A stretch of DNA of 64,000 nt from positions 124,001-188,000 of the forward strand of contig JAGQDJ010000618.1 of the NCBI GenBank assembly GCA_022885665.1, in the 5' to 3' direction. Both the position numbers and the translations under genes were made by a program. Shown here in pieces: positions 14,087 through 25,500 of the stretch; within the stretch, counting starts at the first letter, position 1, and each line of letters begins with the position of its first letter. The notes beneath the pieces were generated by a model that made no database searches, had not been told where the DNA came from, and saw only the letters and a list, made by a program, of their open reading frames with translations. The stretch comes from Triops longicaudatus (taxonomy: Eukaryota > Arthropoda > Branchiopoda > Notostraca > Triopsidae).

Positions 14087-17000
14087 AAGAGAAAACAAAA
14101 AGATAAAAAATAAATAAAAACAAGATGAAGTGTTCCATGGGTCACACGCAGTCGCTAGAAAGTCTGATTACAATTCAGATTGTAAAACGGAAGAGTTGTG
14201 GTCCTTTTTTTTAAAAAAAAAATGAAGAGAAATTAGGAAAAAGCGAAAGAGAAATAAAAAAAAAGACTTGGCAAAATGGCAATGGAGGAATAGCCTGGTT
14301 TCCAGGCAGCTGCGCTGTGTCGGGATATATAGATACAGAGCAAAAGGGACGAGGAAAATAAGAGCAAAAGGAGAAAGGCGAATTAAAAACAAAAAATGAG
14401 CTAAAAATAATCCCAGTGCTGATTCTCCAACGAAATACGCAATTTTCAGTCTTGTGAAGCGAGTTGGTGATTGACCAACGCCTTGGCACCGAGGAATTTA
14501 TAGACCTATCACGACTAGTTTAGCACCAACTCGACGCCAGGAGATCAAACGTGAGACAAAAGGATAGGTTCATATATCAGAAAAAGCGTGACAAATTAGC
14601 AAATCAATTGTATACACAAGATTCGTTCTCTTAGTTAACGTTTCAGAAACAGTGAAGATTTTGACTTTGTTATTTTTATTTTTTAGCGACAAAAGCAGTC
14701 GTTTGATACTCGTTTAACTTTGCAAGATATTTTACTCTATTATTTTTGTTTTATTTTTAGTAACAAAAGAAGCCAGTTTATTGTTTATTTTTGTATTTTG
14801 TCTAAGAAAGAATATTTAAAAATTGAACATATCATTATTGCGAATTCTTTAACACATAATGTACTAAAATGCGTAGAACTGAAATTATAAATATCAATTG
14901 ATTTTAAAATTAAAAATAAAAGGAGTTGACATACCTCTTTACGTAAGAAAATAATAATGTCAAAAAGGGCATGGCGACGCATGGGAAAATAAACTATGCC
15001 AACAGATGTATGTTATTCTAACAGGTCGAAGGGTATAATTATTGCACTCGTCGAGTTAATTGGCAATTAAGCGGTTCGTTTCGTCGCGTTCGGTGAGAGG
15101 AGAGAAGTTGGCTGGAACTGAGGTGCTGTTTTTAGGTGAACGGGTTCGTTGGCCCTCAACAAATTTCTCATATCTGCACGACAGCAGAATTAATAACAGT
15201 TGCGTTGTCAATAGATTGATATTGATGTTTGTATGACATTCTGGGCGCATCTAATGCCAAAACGTATATGTGAGAACAGTACCACATGAGCACAATATAA
15301 AGAAATAACGGAGGAAATATAATGCAGCAGTTATTTAAGAATATTTCAAGTTATTTCAATTTCATTAATTCGTACAATGTTCTTTCTTGTAATTCAATTG
15401 TTAAAAAAGTAGGAAATTTTGTTAGGTAAGCTTTTTCCAAGATAAATGAGAGCAGGTTAATAATTAAATAACGAAAACAATGACAATAAAAAGGCAGAGC
15501 AATGGCAAAGCCGTATGTTTTAGGGAAGAAGCAACCATAATTTCATTGAAGATAGAAATAAATTCGCTTTTTGTTTCATTTCACGTGCTGATCAACGTGA
15601 CTTTTTCTGGAATCTCCCGACATAACTTTCATTTTGGATGAACTCCAAAAATAAAAATGAGATTCGGAAGGAAGAAATTCCCGCTTTTCAACATTTTCGA
15701 GATGTTGTGAAATTCAATTATCCGAATCAGTACGTTATTTTTTTACTGATAATCGATTATCAGAACTGCATTTTGAAGAACAGCTTATACAGGAAACCGC
15801 TTATGCGAATAAGTTCTTTAAATTGGACTTATTTTCAAAAAATGCTTTTAGCGTCAAAAACTGCCTTTTCTTTTTCAGTTATGGCTTCTAATTTCAGTAA
15901 ATCAGATCTCCAAGAACTGCAACAGATCTTGCTTACGAAATTTGAGGCAAAATGAAGCAAAAAAAAACTAATTTTACGTAAATATGTAAGTTCTATAGAA
16001 ACTTAAACTTGTTTTTCTGTTATAAATTTCCCGGTAAATTTTAAAAAAATTGCTTGTTGAACGAAAAATCAAAATTTCACGGTAACAAAAGCCACAGCCC
16101 AGCTAGCTTTATGCCCACTGAATCAAAATCTGAACGTACTCAGGGTCGACAAGTTTCTTGAAGCCAAGGTAGCGTTTGACACCCTTCAGGACTTCAGAAT
16201 TCCGTCTACCCTCGCCCTAGAAAAACAAAAGCCTCCAAAGAACACTCGCACACAACTTCCAGGTGCGACTGGCTTGCCAGGTGCTTCGCCATTCTTCCGT
16301 TATCGATTTTGCCTGGCTTGTCTTCTTCCTTGAATGTCTGTTTGCACATGCTGTACTACACAGTAAGTACAAAGTACTATGTAAGCGCAGTATGCCCAGA
16401 AACTCTCGCCTCAAATTTCTTTACCCCCTTTTCAAAATTCCCTAACCCGAAAAACGGAAAAGAAAGGGTTGAGCATATCCTGATTTCGCTCGCTTTCCCG
16501 AGCAACTCGTCATATAGGCTGGAGTTGGTAAGTTTTAAGGGTCAGAGAAAGTTAACTCATCCTAGCGACCACCGTTTCACTTCAAAACGAAAGAAAGTAC
16601 GTAACCAGGTTACTGGCCATTAACTAACGCCTCCCAACGTCCTGCAAAAGAAAGCCATTCTTGCCAATAAAATTATAAACAATAGCAGAAAAAAGAAACG
16701 AGTGAGGTAACATCCTTGCGTTCCAAGAACGTTTGTTTTCTTTGTGTGGGGTCGTCTTTATTCAGCTTCCCAAGGTCGAGAACTTTGTGCGTTATGTTTC
16801 CGAGCGTGTGTGTATACATTCGTATTTGTATAGAAATTGATGGCACAGTAGCGTAATATTGGACCAGTTTGGGACAATCTAGGTCTTGTTGAGAAATCGA
16901 GTTGTGAGGTTGAAAATCTGGATGTCGAGTTCGGTTGACCCGAGCAGCAACTTTCGTTTCTTTTTTTTTTTTGGCGTTTCTCACCGTTGGTCCATTTCAG

Positions 17001-17120
17001 TTTGCTTCCAGCAGGGAGGAGAATCTTCTCTGGGGATTGTGTGACCCCGATTTCTCGTCACCAAAAGCTAATCCGAAAGGGCAACGTGTGTTCTGAGCAA
17101 AAAGGACGAATACAGAGAGG

Positions 17121-17138
17121 GGGAGAGAGAGAGAGAGA
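17121..17138. repeat. GA dinucleotide microsatellite
   Basis: A short run of GA repeats in purine-rich non-coding sequence. Nothing more can be said from one allele. Confidence 0.8.
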
Positions 17139-17326
17139 ACGGGGGACCTAAATTTCGGAGACCAACATTTCTTCGGTTTTACACTTACACGGCATCCATT
17201 ACACGTTTCAGAATGTTACACCTTTGATTCACAGACACTTGATAGTCGTGGCTTCGCAGTTACGCCTGTTAGAGAGAAAAGAAAGAAATTGTGAACCTGT
17301 CAACTTTCCGGTGCGTGAGACCGAGC

Positions 17327-17425
17327 CGTATCCGCATAAGGCGAAACTCTTACGGGGGATCCTATAGCAATAGGTCCGAAAAGCCCGCGTAGAGCGAAGC
17401 CAATGCACGGATACCGCATGGCTTG
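17327..17425. repeat. Dispersed repeat, copy 1
   Basis: Divergent copy of a roughly 90-bp family that has GCGAAACTCTTA, then GGATCCTATAG, then CCCGCGTAGAGCGAAG. Its flanks form an inverted repeat: GTATCCGCAT on the left against ATGCACGGATAC on the right. The other copies are at 21059-21152, 21229-21334 and 23339-23407. Confidence 0.65.
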
Positions 17426-20400
17426 AATTGTGTTTCTTTGGGAAATACAATAGAAACTCCTAATAACGCAGAGGGAAGAAAACAAATGCTCGGTATATAC
17501 GAAGTTCGTTATACGAGATGCTTTTTCAGTGCATTTATAAACTTTTAGACCTTGAAATACGTCTAATATAGCCGAAAAGTTCATTTCATTGACGAAATGA
17601 ATGTCGATTACTTTAATCGACATTTCCATAAGATTCTTAGCTGTTGTTAGTTTGGATACCAATAGTCTTTAATGCGCTTAGGGTTTCATGTATTAAGTGA
17701 CTTTCTACTTCCTCGTTGCTGTCAACAAAAACACGATATCGGCTCGTGCATTATCTCGCATATAATACCCTGTCGTTGCAAAACAGGACCAGTTGCTAAT
17801 GTAAAGGAGCGAAATTGGAACACTGCGTTGACCCTAACGTGACTTTCTTTACATCAACGAGACAACTGAGCAGCCCTTTTTGCATTCTTCCACTCAAGTA
17901 AAAGCAAATTAGCTTTCGGTAATGTGAGTAGGCCTAGTCTAGCGGACCTTACTGCAGCATTCCGCTACGTTCGTCACTTAAGTGCACAAAAGAACCAGGG
18001 CGAGAAAGCTACGGAAACGACAGAGATTTTGTTACAGAATATTAAAAAAGGGGGCGTTGGAAAACGTATTGGGCTTCGGGTTGCCCTCATTTACGCCAAA
18101 AATGCCGCCTCTCTCGTAATCTCCCCGAAAGGTGAGAAAGACCATAGTCCTTGGTCTACTCTAGAAAACTAGTGTTCACAAGTCTAGGACAGAAACGCTT
18201 TTACTAGGCTAAAGGGAAAGATATCTCAGAGACTTTAGATGGAAGGGAACCAAGACCGAGACTAAAAAAAAGAAGATCGGCAGTCTGCCAGTCAACCATG
18301 CAATCCCTGACCTTCTTATTTTTTCTAAATCAAGGTTTAATTCCTATGCATTCCCAGTTTTCACCTTTCTCTCCTTTTTCTACAGTGGGTTATCTGACGA
18401 GACGACTTAATACTGTACCCTCGAATAATAGAAAGATTCCGAACTTGTTTAACACTATTTTCGCCTCTTAAGATCTATCACCTCTCCGCGAAACAGGACC
18501 TTTCCGAGCCCATCTCATAAAAAACGAGTATTGGTCTAGGGCAACTACGCTGTTGTCCACAATCGTTTATTAAAGCTAAAACAGTGGTAAAAGAAAACGA
18601 GCATTGTATCGACCTGGTAGCTGTAGCTATATACTCGCTTTTATTGAACTACGCGAAAGAAAGTATAGAACGTTTCTGATTAGTGAGTGGCGGGGCCTTC
18701 GACCCGTCCAGGTCCGTGGGGACCAATGAGAAGCGAAGGAAGGAGCTCATCCAGGCAAGCCCGAACCGAGACCGGCTTCTGGACGGCTAGACAAGCTCAG
18801 TCTGCGCTTTGACGTGACGGAGATTACATCCAAGCAAGGGGTGTTGGCATTTGTGTGTGGGAATAGGAAACGATTGGTTGTTATTAGTTTCTTCAATATT
18901 ATTGTTCCTTTGTGTTCTCTGTGTGGTGTGTAATGTGTCTCGTCTAAAGTTGTAGACTGCACTCCTCATTTTTTACCATTTTGCTCACTACACTGCGGAT
19001 TACGGTGCGTTTCAACAACACAAAAAAACGGGTGAAATATTTTTTTCCCCTTTGCGCGTGGCAGCGTCCGTCTGCCAACGTTTGCCCCTCACCACGTACA
19101 CACACATTAAGAAGAACACATAGTTCCTTCACCGGCCATTGATCCTTACGGAATTTTCATTGACTATAACAAAAAAAGACAGCCATTTTATCGATCTTGT
19201 TGTGACACAAGCGATTCGGAATTAAATTATCCAATTGCCATGACCTCATCACGGTAAAAACAGCTTTCATTTACCTTTACTCATGCTTTCTTCTCGTGTT
19301 TTTCAGTTTCTAAGGTTTGTCAAGGGAAAAGTTGCCATAAAATCCTCATTACTGAAAATAGAAGCTCGTCTTTGGAAGAAAAAGTTGTTTTGAGGAAATT
19401 GGTCTTGTTGGGAGCCAGCTGTGGCTTTGACGGTCATCTCGCGTAATAACGCATTTAATTCCCGATTACCCAACGCTCTCCATCGACAACCAAGTCACGT
19501 CACATTTTTATATCAGGAAAAAGCCCTAAAATCAGTGATCAAAGCGATCCTAGCCTTGCTAAGCCATAGCCAATGAAAAAAAAGAGAAATAGTAACATTA
19601 AAAATTTCATTATCAGCTAAAGAATACTACGTATTTCCTTTCTAGCATATCGCCAAAACTGGAATTTGTCGTCAGCGACCTTTTACATTAAAAATTTTCT
19701 CGGAAATGTATATCGATAAGATTGGAAAAGCCCCACATGCGTCGTCCTGATCGATTTGAACCCTAGAAACGACCTTCACGCGTTCTACTTGGGGCTTTTG
19801 GGTAGCCAGAGCGACTAACGCGGATTTCCTACGTCACTGGCGCCCAAAAATAAACGAAACTCCTTGAAAAAAGGGGGAAAAATCATATAAAAATGAAGCG
19901 CATTTAAAGCAGAAGCAATAACAAGCTAGAAGCTCCGCCCTATGAGCATTGAACTTAGTGTAGCATATGTGAATGAAGGATGGGGCAAAAGTAAATGGCC
20001 AGCTTTCTTTTCCTTTTTTAATTTTATTTTTCAAAAAGATCTGCCACGGATCTTCGAGGACAAAACCGCCAAGGTCTTTGCTCCCTTTTTAGCCTTTTCA
20101 TTGTCCATCCCTTCCTTTTCGACTTCCTTTGGTAGACGACCGAGGTCGGCCTCTTTAGGTTTTCCCAATTATGCCAAAAATTTTATTCCAGGATGCCAGA
20201 GTTCCACTACTGACAGCCTTTAAAAACTAAAATTAAATGCTTAATTAAATCCTTTGTCGTAACTATTCACGCATTGCTCCTGCGTGTTGTCAGTTTTCGT
20301 TATTATAACTAGATATAAGCATTTCGAGCTCAAGGTGGTATTCAGAAAGGTATTTTAATTTTATTTATTGTAAATTGGGCGAAAGATGGGGAAAAAGGCT

Positions 20401-21058
20401 TGAAAGTTTTCTACAGTAGGCTTATTGTTTTCGCGAAATTAGACATTTCTGTATAAAATTGTGTTAAGGATTTCAGCAAATTGAACAGGTTGTTATGGCA
20501 GTAGTTTGGGGATTAAAGAAGAATCGTTAGTGATTTTGAGGTCTGGAACCATGCGAGAGCGTGAGGAAATCTGCAAAGAAAGTTATGCAATTCACAAAAA
20601 TCGCTGAATGTTGGAGCATTAATCACGATTTTATTTCAAGTTCAGATTTCTATTGAAATTGGTGAATGCGACTACCGTTAGTAGAGATTTATTGTTGGAA
20701 GGCCTCAAAACTGCATACTTTTCCTTTTAGGGAAGAGTTTGGCTTAATTAAACACAACTGAATTGCAGATTGTGAACGTGCGGAAGCTATTGAGCACGAT
20801 AACGTCCTGCTAAACTTTTCATGCATCCTAAACAGTTTGAGGTCGTTCATTTAGGCGAAATTATTTGTTAAAACTCAAGGTTTAGTGAATTTTAGCAAAA
20901 ATAGTTTTCACTTTCTTTTCAAAATAGTTTTCAAAGAAAATAATCAGCTGGACCATAAGTTTCTCATTGGGTTTTATAGATAATCCATTTCGATTTTGTC
21001 TATACTTTTAAGAGATAATAAAAATTAATTTTGTCAGTTTTGAGCTTAGAGATGTGCT

Positions 21059-21152
21059 GAACCGCGTAAGGCGAAGCTCTTATGGGAATCCTATGCGATC
21101 TAACCCAAAATTCCCGCGTAAAGTGAGGTCAGTGTGTGCATAGCGCAGGAAA
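21059..21152. repeat. Dispersed repeat, copy 2
   Basis: Contains the family core CGCGTAAGGCGAAGCTCTTA, then TGGGAATCCTAT, then CCCGCGTAAAGTGAGG. It lies 170 bp from copy 3 in the same orientation. Confidence 0.75.
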
Positions 21153-21228
21153 CGTATAACGTTCCGTTTTAAGTGTAATTTGTTAGCGACTATAAAAGTT
21201 TCTTAGATTTTGCTGAGATTTTAGCTCA

Positions 21229-21334
21229 TGCACTGGATCGTAACCGCGTAAAACGAAACTCTTATGGGAATCCTATAGGACTTGACCTAAAACGCCCGCA
21301 TAAAGCGAGGCCAGTGCATGCGAAACGCATGGAA
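21229..21334. repeat. Dispersed repeat, copy 3, with terminal inverted repeats
   Basis: The best-preserved copy. The core reads ACCGCGTAAAACGAAACTCT, then TGGGAATCCTATAGGACTTG, then CCCGCATAAAGCGAGG. It is bounded by CATGCACTGG on the left and CCAGTGCATG on the right, a perfect 10-bp inverted repeat that would make the unit a long hairpin. Confidence 0.75.
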
Positions 21335-22120
21335 CTTAGACTCTTTCTCTGAAAAATGTACCTAAATAGCGATTTTCATGTTCTTTTGGTTCTTTTATCA
21401 AGTGTGTTTGTGACGTGAACTGTATTAAGTCTTTTTGTGTTAAATTTTTTTCGTTTGAGATACCAAGCCTTTTTTTTACATCTGAAACAGTTTTGGATCT
21501 TTCGCCAAAGTATTTACACTGAAACTCTAGTGAGCCATACTAAAAATGTCTGGAATGATTGTGGTTATAAAAGAACTCTACTTTTTGCCATTTTATTTTC
21601 AAAGAAAAAAGCGATAAAGAGGCCAATCACCTTGATTAGCGCGCATGCGTTGCATTGGCCTCAAAAACGCATCTTCCGTTCCGCTCTGCAGTTGCACACC
21701 CAAGGAGACGGACAGAAAGAAACAAAAAAGATTATTTTAGAGGCTATTCAACGTTCGAGGTCATTCCAGTGCCTTTGAACTTTGAGGAAATTAATGTACA
21801 AGCCACGAAAGCGATGGCTAAACGCGTTCTAAAGGATGGAGAATGAAGAAGGGAAAACGAGAAGAAAGAGATCGCCCCAGAGTCCATATCTCTCCCCTCA
21901 ATTTACATAGCTCACGAAAAATGGTTTTCGGAAAGAAACCTTTTTGGGAATATTAAATCCCAAGCGGTGCAAAATCGTGAAAGTCCCTTTTAAGAAACAC
22001 AGCGTGACCAGCCTTTGCAAAAGGGGTTAATAAACCTTCCAACAAGGAAAGAAATTTTCGCTAGAAATCTTTAAAATACTGCACACAGCATTTCCCCCTT
22101 TTTTGCGTTTTCTATAAACT

Positions 22121-22290
22121 TAGCCCCGCCCCCTCGGGAGGCCAATGAGCGACCTTCATGGCTATTGTGTGTGTGTCTTGCCATGCCATCACTTGCCGAG
22201 GTCATTGTTGGCCAGTTTCCGGTCTCTGACACTTTTCCGAGCTTTAGATGCTGGTAGCCACGCCCCTCGGCCTCGCTGCACGCGTTCTTC
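22121..22290 (+). promoter_or_regulatory. GC-box/CCAAT cluster, candidate SPOP promoter
   Basis: The stretch has CCCCGCCCCCTCGGGAGG, an adjacent CCAAT (GGCCAATGAGCG) and a second GC box (CCACGCCCCTCGGCC), in sequence more GC-rich than its surroundings. It ends about 240 bp before the acceptor of the first coding SPOP exon, so a short 5' untranslated exon could start here. Sites are seen; the promoter role is inferred. Confidence 0.4.
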
Positions 22291-22565
22291 CTCCCCACAG
22301 ACCGGTTTTTAGGGAAATTTAGGATTTTCTTTTTGAATTAATGACTTCTTTGTACTTGCAATTGGTTATGTTTTTATGTTGTCATAAATACTGCGAATAA
22401 GCTTTTGTTTCAATTAATTTATAATTTTACGCTTAAAAATCTTTACATTTCTATTATGAGATATTAAATTTCTAGTTAATAATTTATACTTGGTTTATGT
22501 AATATGATTATTAATTTATTTTGTTCATTAATAGAGTGGCTGTTCTCAGTGAATGCACGCAGACC

Positions 22566-25500
22566 ATGGGCGGGCGAGGGGGCGGAGCCAGTCCAGGAGG
22601 CGGGGCGAGTAGTGGTGCCGCCTCTTCGTCTACCTCGTCTTCATCCACTTCTTCTTCGTCATCTTCGTCTTCTTCCTCTTCGCAAGCGTCGTCGGCGTCG
22701 TCGATGGCCGTGTCACGTGTACCGTCACCGCCACCGCCTGAGGCGTCCACCCCGGTAGCAGAAAACTGGTGTTACACGCAGGTCAGTATTAAAAAGGAAG
22801 GAAAAAACTTTTTCTTTCTTTGAGATTTTTTTTTCTATTTTTTGTGTATGTTGCGCGTCTTTTTAAGAAAAATAAAATATAAGGAAAATAGGAAGCGGAG
22901 GTGGGTAACCTTGGATAATCTCGGTACTTGTCTCATTGCCAAACTTTTTGGTGCACAACAAATATACAAATTGCCCACAAGGTTTTGGAAGGGTTGCAAC
23001 GCCAGATTTTTCGTCATGCGGTTTGCGTACGCGTGTGAGGATTTTGGGCACTAACACAAGCTGCATGAAGGACATTTAGCTGAAGATTTGTAGATGCTGA
23101 ATATTATAATTCATAAATAATATTGAAAATGAAAAAAATTCTTACAAAAATATTTTGGATTTTTGTAGTATTTTATATAGAATCAGATTTATGGATAATT
23201 TAAATAAAATTCTGCGTGATATATATATGGATATTTTGTTTCATGTAGTATTTACGTTTTTTATGTTTAATTGTTAGGACTTTGCATTTCTGGTACGCTT
23301 ATTTCTGTTATTTTGTATTGTAACATGAATTGGTGCAAAACGCGTAAAGCGAAACTCTTATGGGAATCCTATAGGAGTTGATCCGTAAGACCCGCGTAAA
23401 GCGAAACAAAAACTGTTTCTTGAGAATGCATTTTCATCAAATTTTACACTAAATTTCAAATCGCTTTCATTACTTTTTCTTTCATTTTCGAATTATTTTT
23501 ATTTTACAATATTTACATTTGGACTGTATTGTTCACTTTTCGGTTATTTAAAATACGTTGTTTTGTTTTTGAGCTTAAGTTTTGTTGTATCTGTTCGGTG
23601 CTTTTGTTCGGTAGTGTCATGTATTGGTCACTAGATCTCATGTAAAGACGAAACGTGAGCAGAGTAAACATTTTATTCGCGTTCTAAAACGAGTTTTCCT
23701 CGAACTTGTTTGCTTTGGCATATCAGCTTCATTCGTTTTAAGTATTTAAAAGGATCGGATCGTCCCTCGCAGGCAAGAATTGCTTTTCTTACGTACGAAA
23801 TGCGTTCGTCCGCGACAATTAAGGAACGATAAAACCAGAGGGACATTTGCTATTCATGATTCGAGAATACAAAGCATTTTTGGTTTTGTTAAATGCTAAC
23901 ACAAGGGAGCGAAAGAAGGTTACCTCGATTTCTCTGCTCTCCTCTCTCTTTTTTATAACGCGCTCGGTTTGCCATTCAGATTATTTCCCAATTTCCGAAG
24001 AGAATTTTAGGAGAACACAGTCCCCTGACAAGTTTAAATAGGTTAGGTCAAACTTTCACTAAAGCATAACCGGAAAGTGATAATAATAAACGACTTCGTT
24101 CAATATGCTGTTTTATTTTTACATTTTTCTTTTTTTTTTAACTATGATGAGTAAATGGCAGCCAACACCCTAAGAAAAGACATTTATGCACTGGTTAGAA
24201 CCTAAAAGAATGAAAAATAGAGTGAGAAAGAGAGGAAGATTAGGGCGTTTTTCTTTTCAGATACTCCCTTTTTGCATATTAGGTCATTACACGTGTGTCT
24301 TGAGATTCATTTGTGTATTACAAAAAAGAAGAAAACGTCACTGACTTACTGAGAAAAGAGAGAAGGGGAAAGTGACTGTCGACATGAGTCAACATTACAA
24401 AGTCGTTTTCACACTTACGGGTCGCGAAATTGTGTTGAACGAAAAACTTTCGATGTCCTACAAATTGTTGAAGTTGGCAGAAAAAAAAAGAATTTCTCTT
24501 CGTCGTGGAAAATTTGAGATTTATGTAAAAGGTTTCCAAACTGGAAAAAAGGTTCTACACAGAGAAAGTTTCACAATCTTTATTCCGTGTCAAGAAATGA
24601 TATTTTTAAAAAATAAATATTTAACAATATTTTGATTTTTAACAGTTTTTAAAATATTACAATAATTATTTTTAGCAATTTTTTAAAACTGTATTTTGTA
24701 CGTGTCTGTGGTCTGTAATAAAAGTTTGCAACGATTTTTTTTCTTAAAAAATCGTCACTTAGGTGAAATTAACCGCTTTGTTAGGCTGCGAAAAACACGA
24801 TTTTTAATGTGTGGGATTTTATTTTTAAATCTGTATCTTACTAAAAGCCATTGCGGAAGAATCTAGCTTGAGACAAAAAATGTACCCATATTTCTGTCCA
24901 AGGAGTTTTCGTTTTTTTTACGTCTTTTAAAATACAAGAGCCGTGGTGACGTCACAGGTGCAATTGTCAGCGACGTAAAGGTGTGCAAGGCTGTTATTAT
25001 GTGTTATATAACGTGTTGTTACCCGTGTCCGCTAATTCAAGTTTTTTCTTTGTTTGTGTGTCATTCACAGGTGAAAGTGATCAAGTTCAGTTACATGTGG
25101 ACCATCAACAATTTCAGTTTTTGCCGCGAAGAAATGGGAGAAGTGCTCAAGTCATCTACTTTCTCTGCCGGAGCTAATGACAAACTTAAATGGTAAGAAC
25201 TACAAAAACAAACATATACATATAAATCGTGTGTAAAATTTATGGCCAAGTTTCACCCCTTTGAGGTCTTAAGCTAATCAGCAGAAGCAAGACTTTGGGA
25301 GACAGAAAAATATGATTAGACGTAAGCATAGTTCATTATGGTTTATTACCAAAGCGTGCATATGTGGGTTGGTATAATCTATGGCTCTCATTTTTTTAAG
25401 GCTGTTAATGCTCGTAAAAGGAAAGCTACACAAGTTGTTTGGTGTTGTACTAGTTCAGAGAGTTTTCGAAATTTCGGAGCGAGAGAAAAGTCCTAGTCCC

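Larger units (their letters stand above)
5726..22534. other. Gene-poor region of about 17 kb upstream of SPOP
   Basis: No conserved coding exon or structural RNA was recognised on either strand. Open frames are short and mostly low complexity. Contents include CT- and GA-rich simple repeats (about 7865-7905 and 17115-17138), a 24-bp tandem duplication (13409-13455), a pair of direct repeats (13965-13991 and 14059-14086), three copies of a dispersed repeat (17327-17425, 21059-21152, 21229-21334), and several GC-box/CCAAT clusters (for example 18690-18745 and 22120-22290). The region may hold the distal promoter, 5' untranslated exons and enhancers of SPOP, but this is inference. Confidence 0.5.

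Noticed and set aside
15638..15955. 105-codon open frame in the gene-poor region
   Set aside because: Lys/Phe/Leu-rich as expected from AT-rich DNA; no domain, no flanking splice structure.
17496..17516. TATACGAAGTTCGTTATACG resembling loxP arms
   Set aside because: The spacing and arms do not match a lox site; more likely a worn copy of a transposon end with a TTCGTTATA motif, as also seen near 6415 and 6545.
24372..24635. 87-codon open frame in the first SPOP intron
   Set aside because: AT-rich, Lys-rich, no recognisable domain or splice context.
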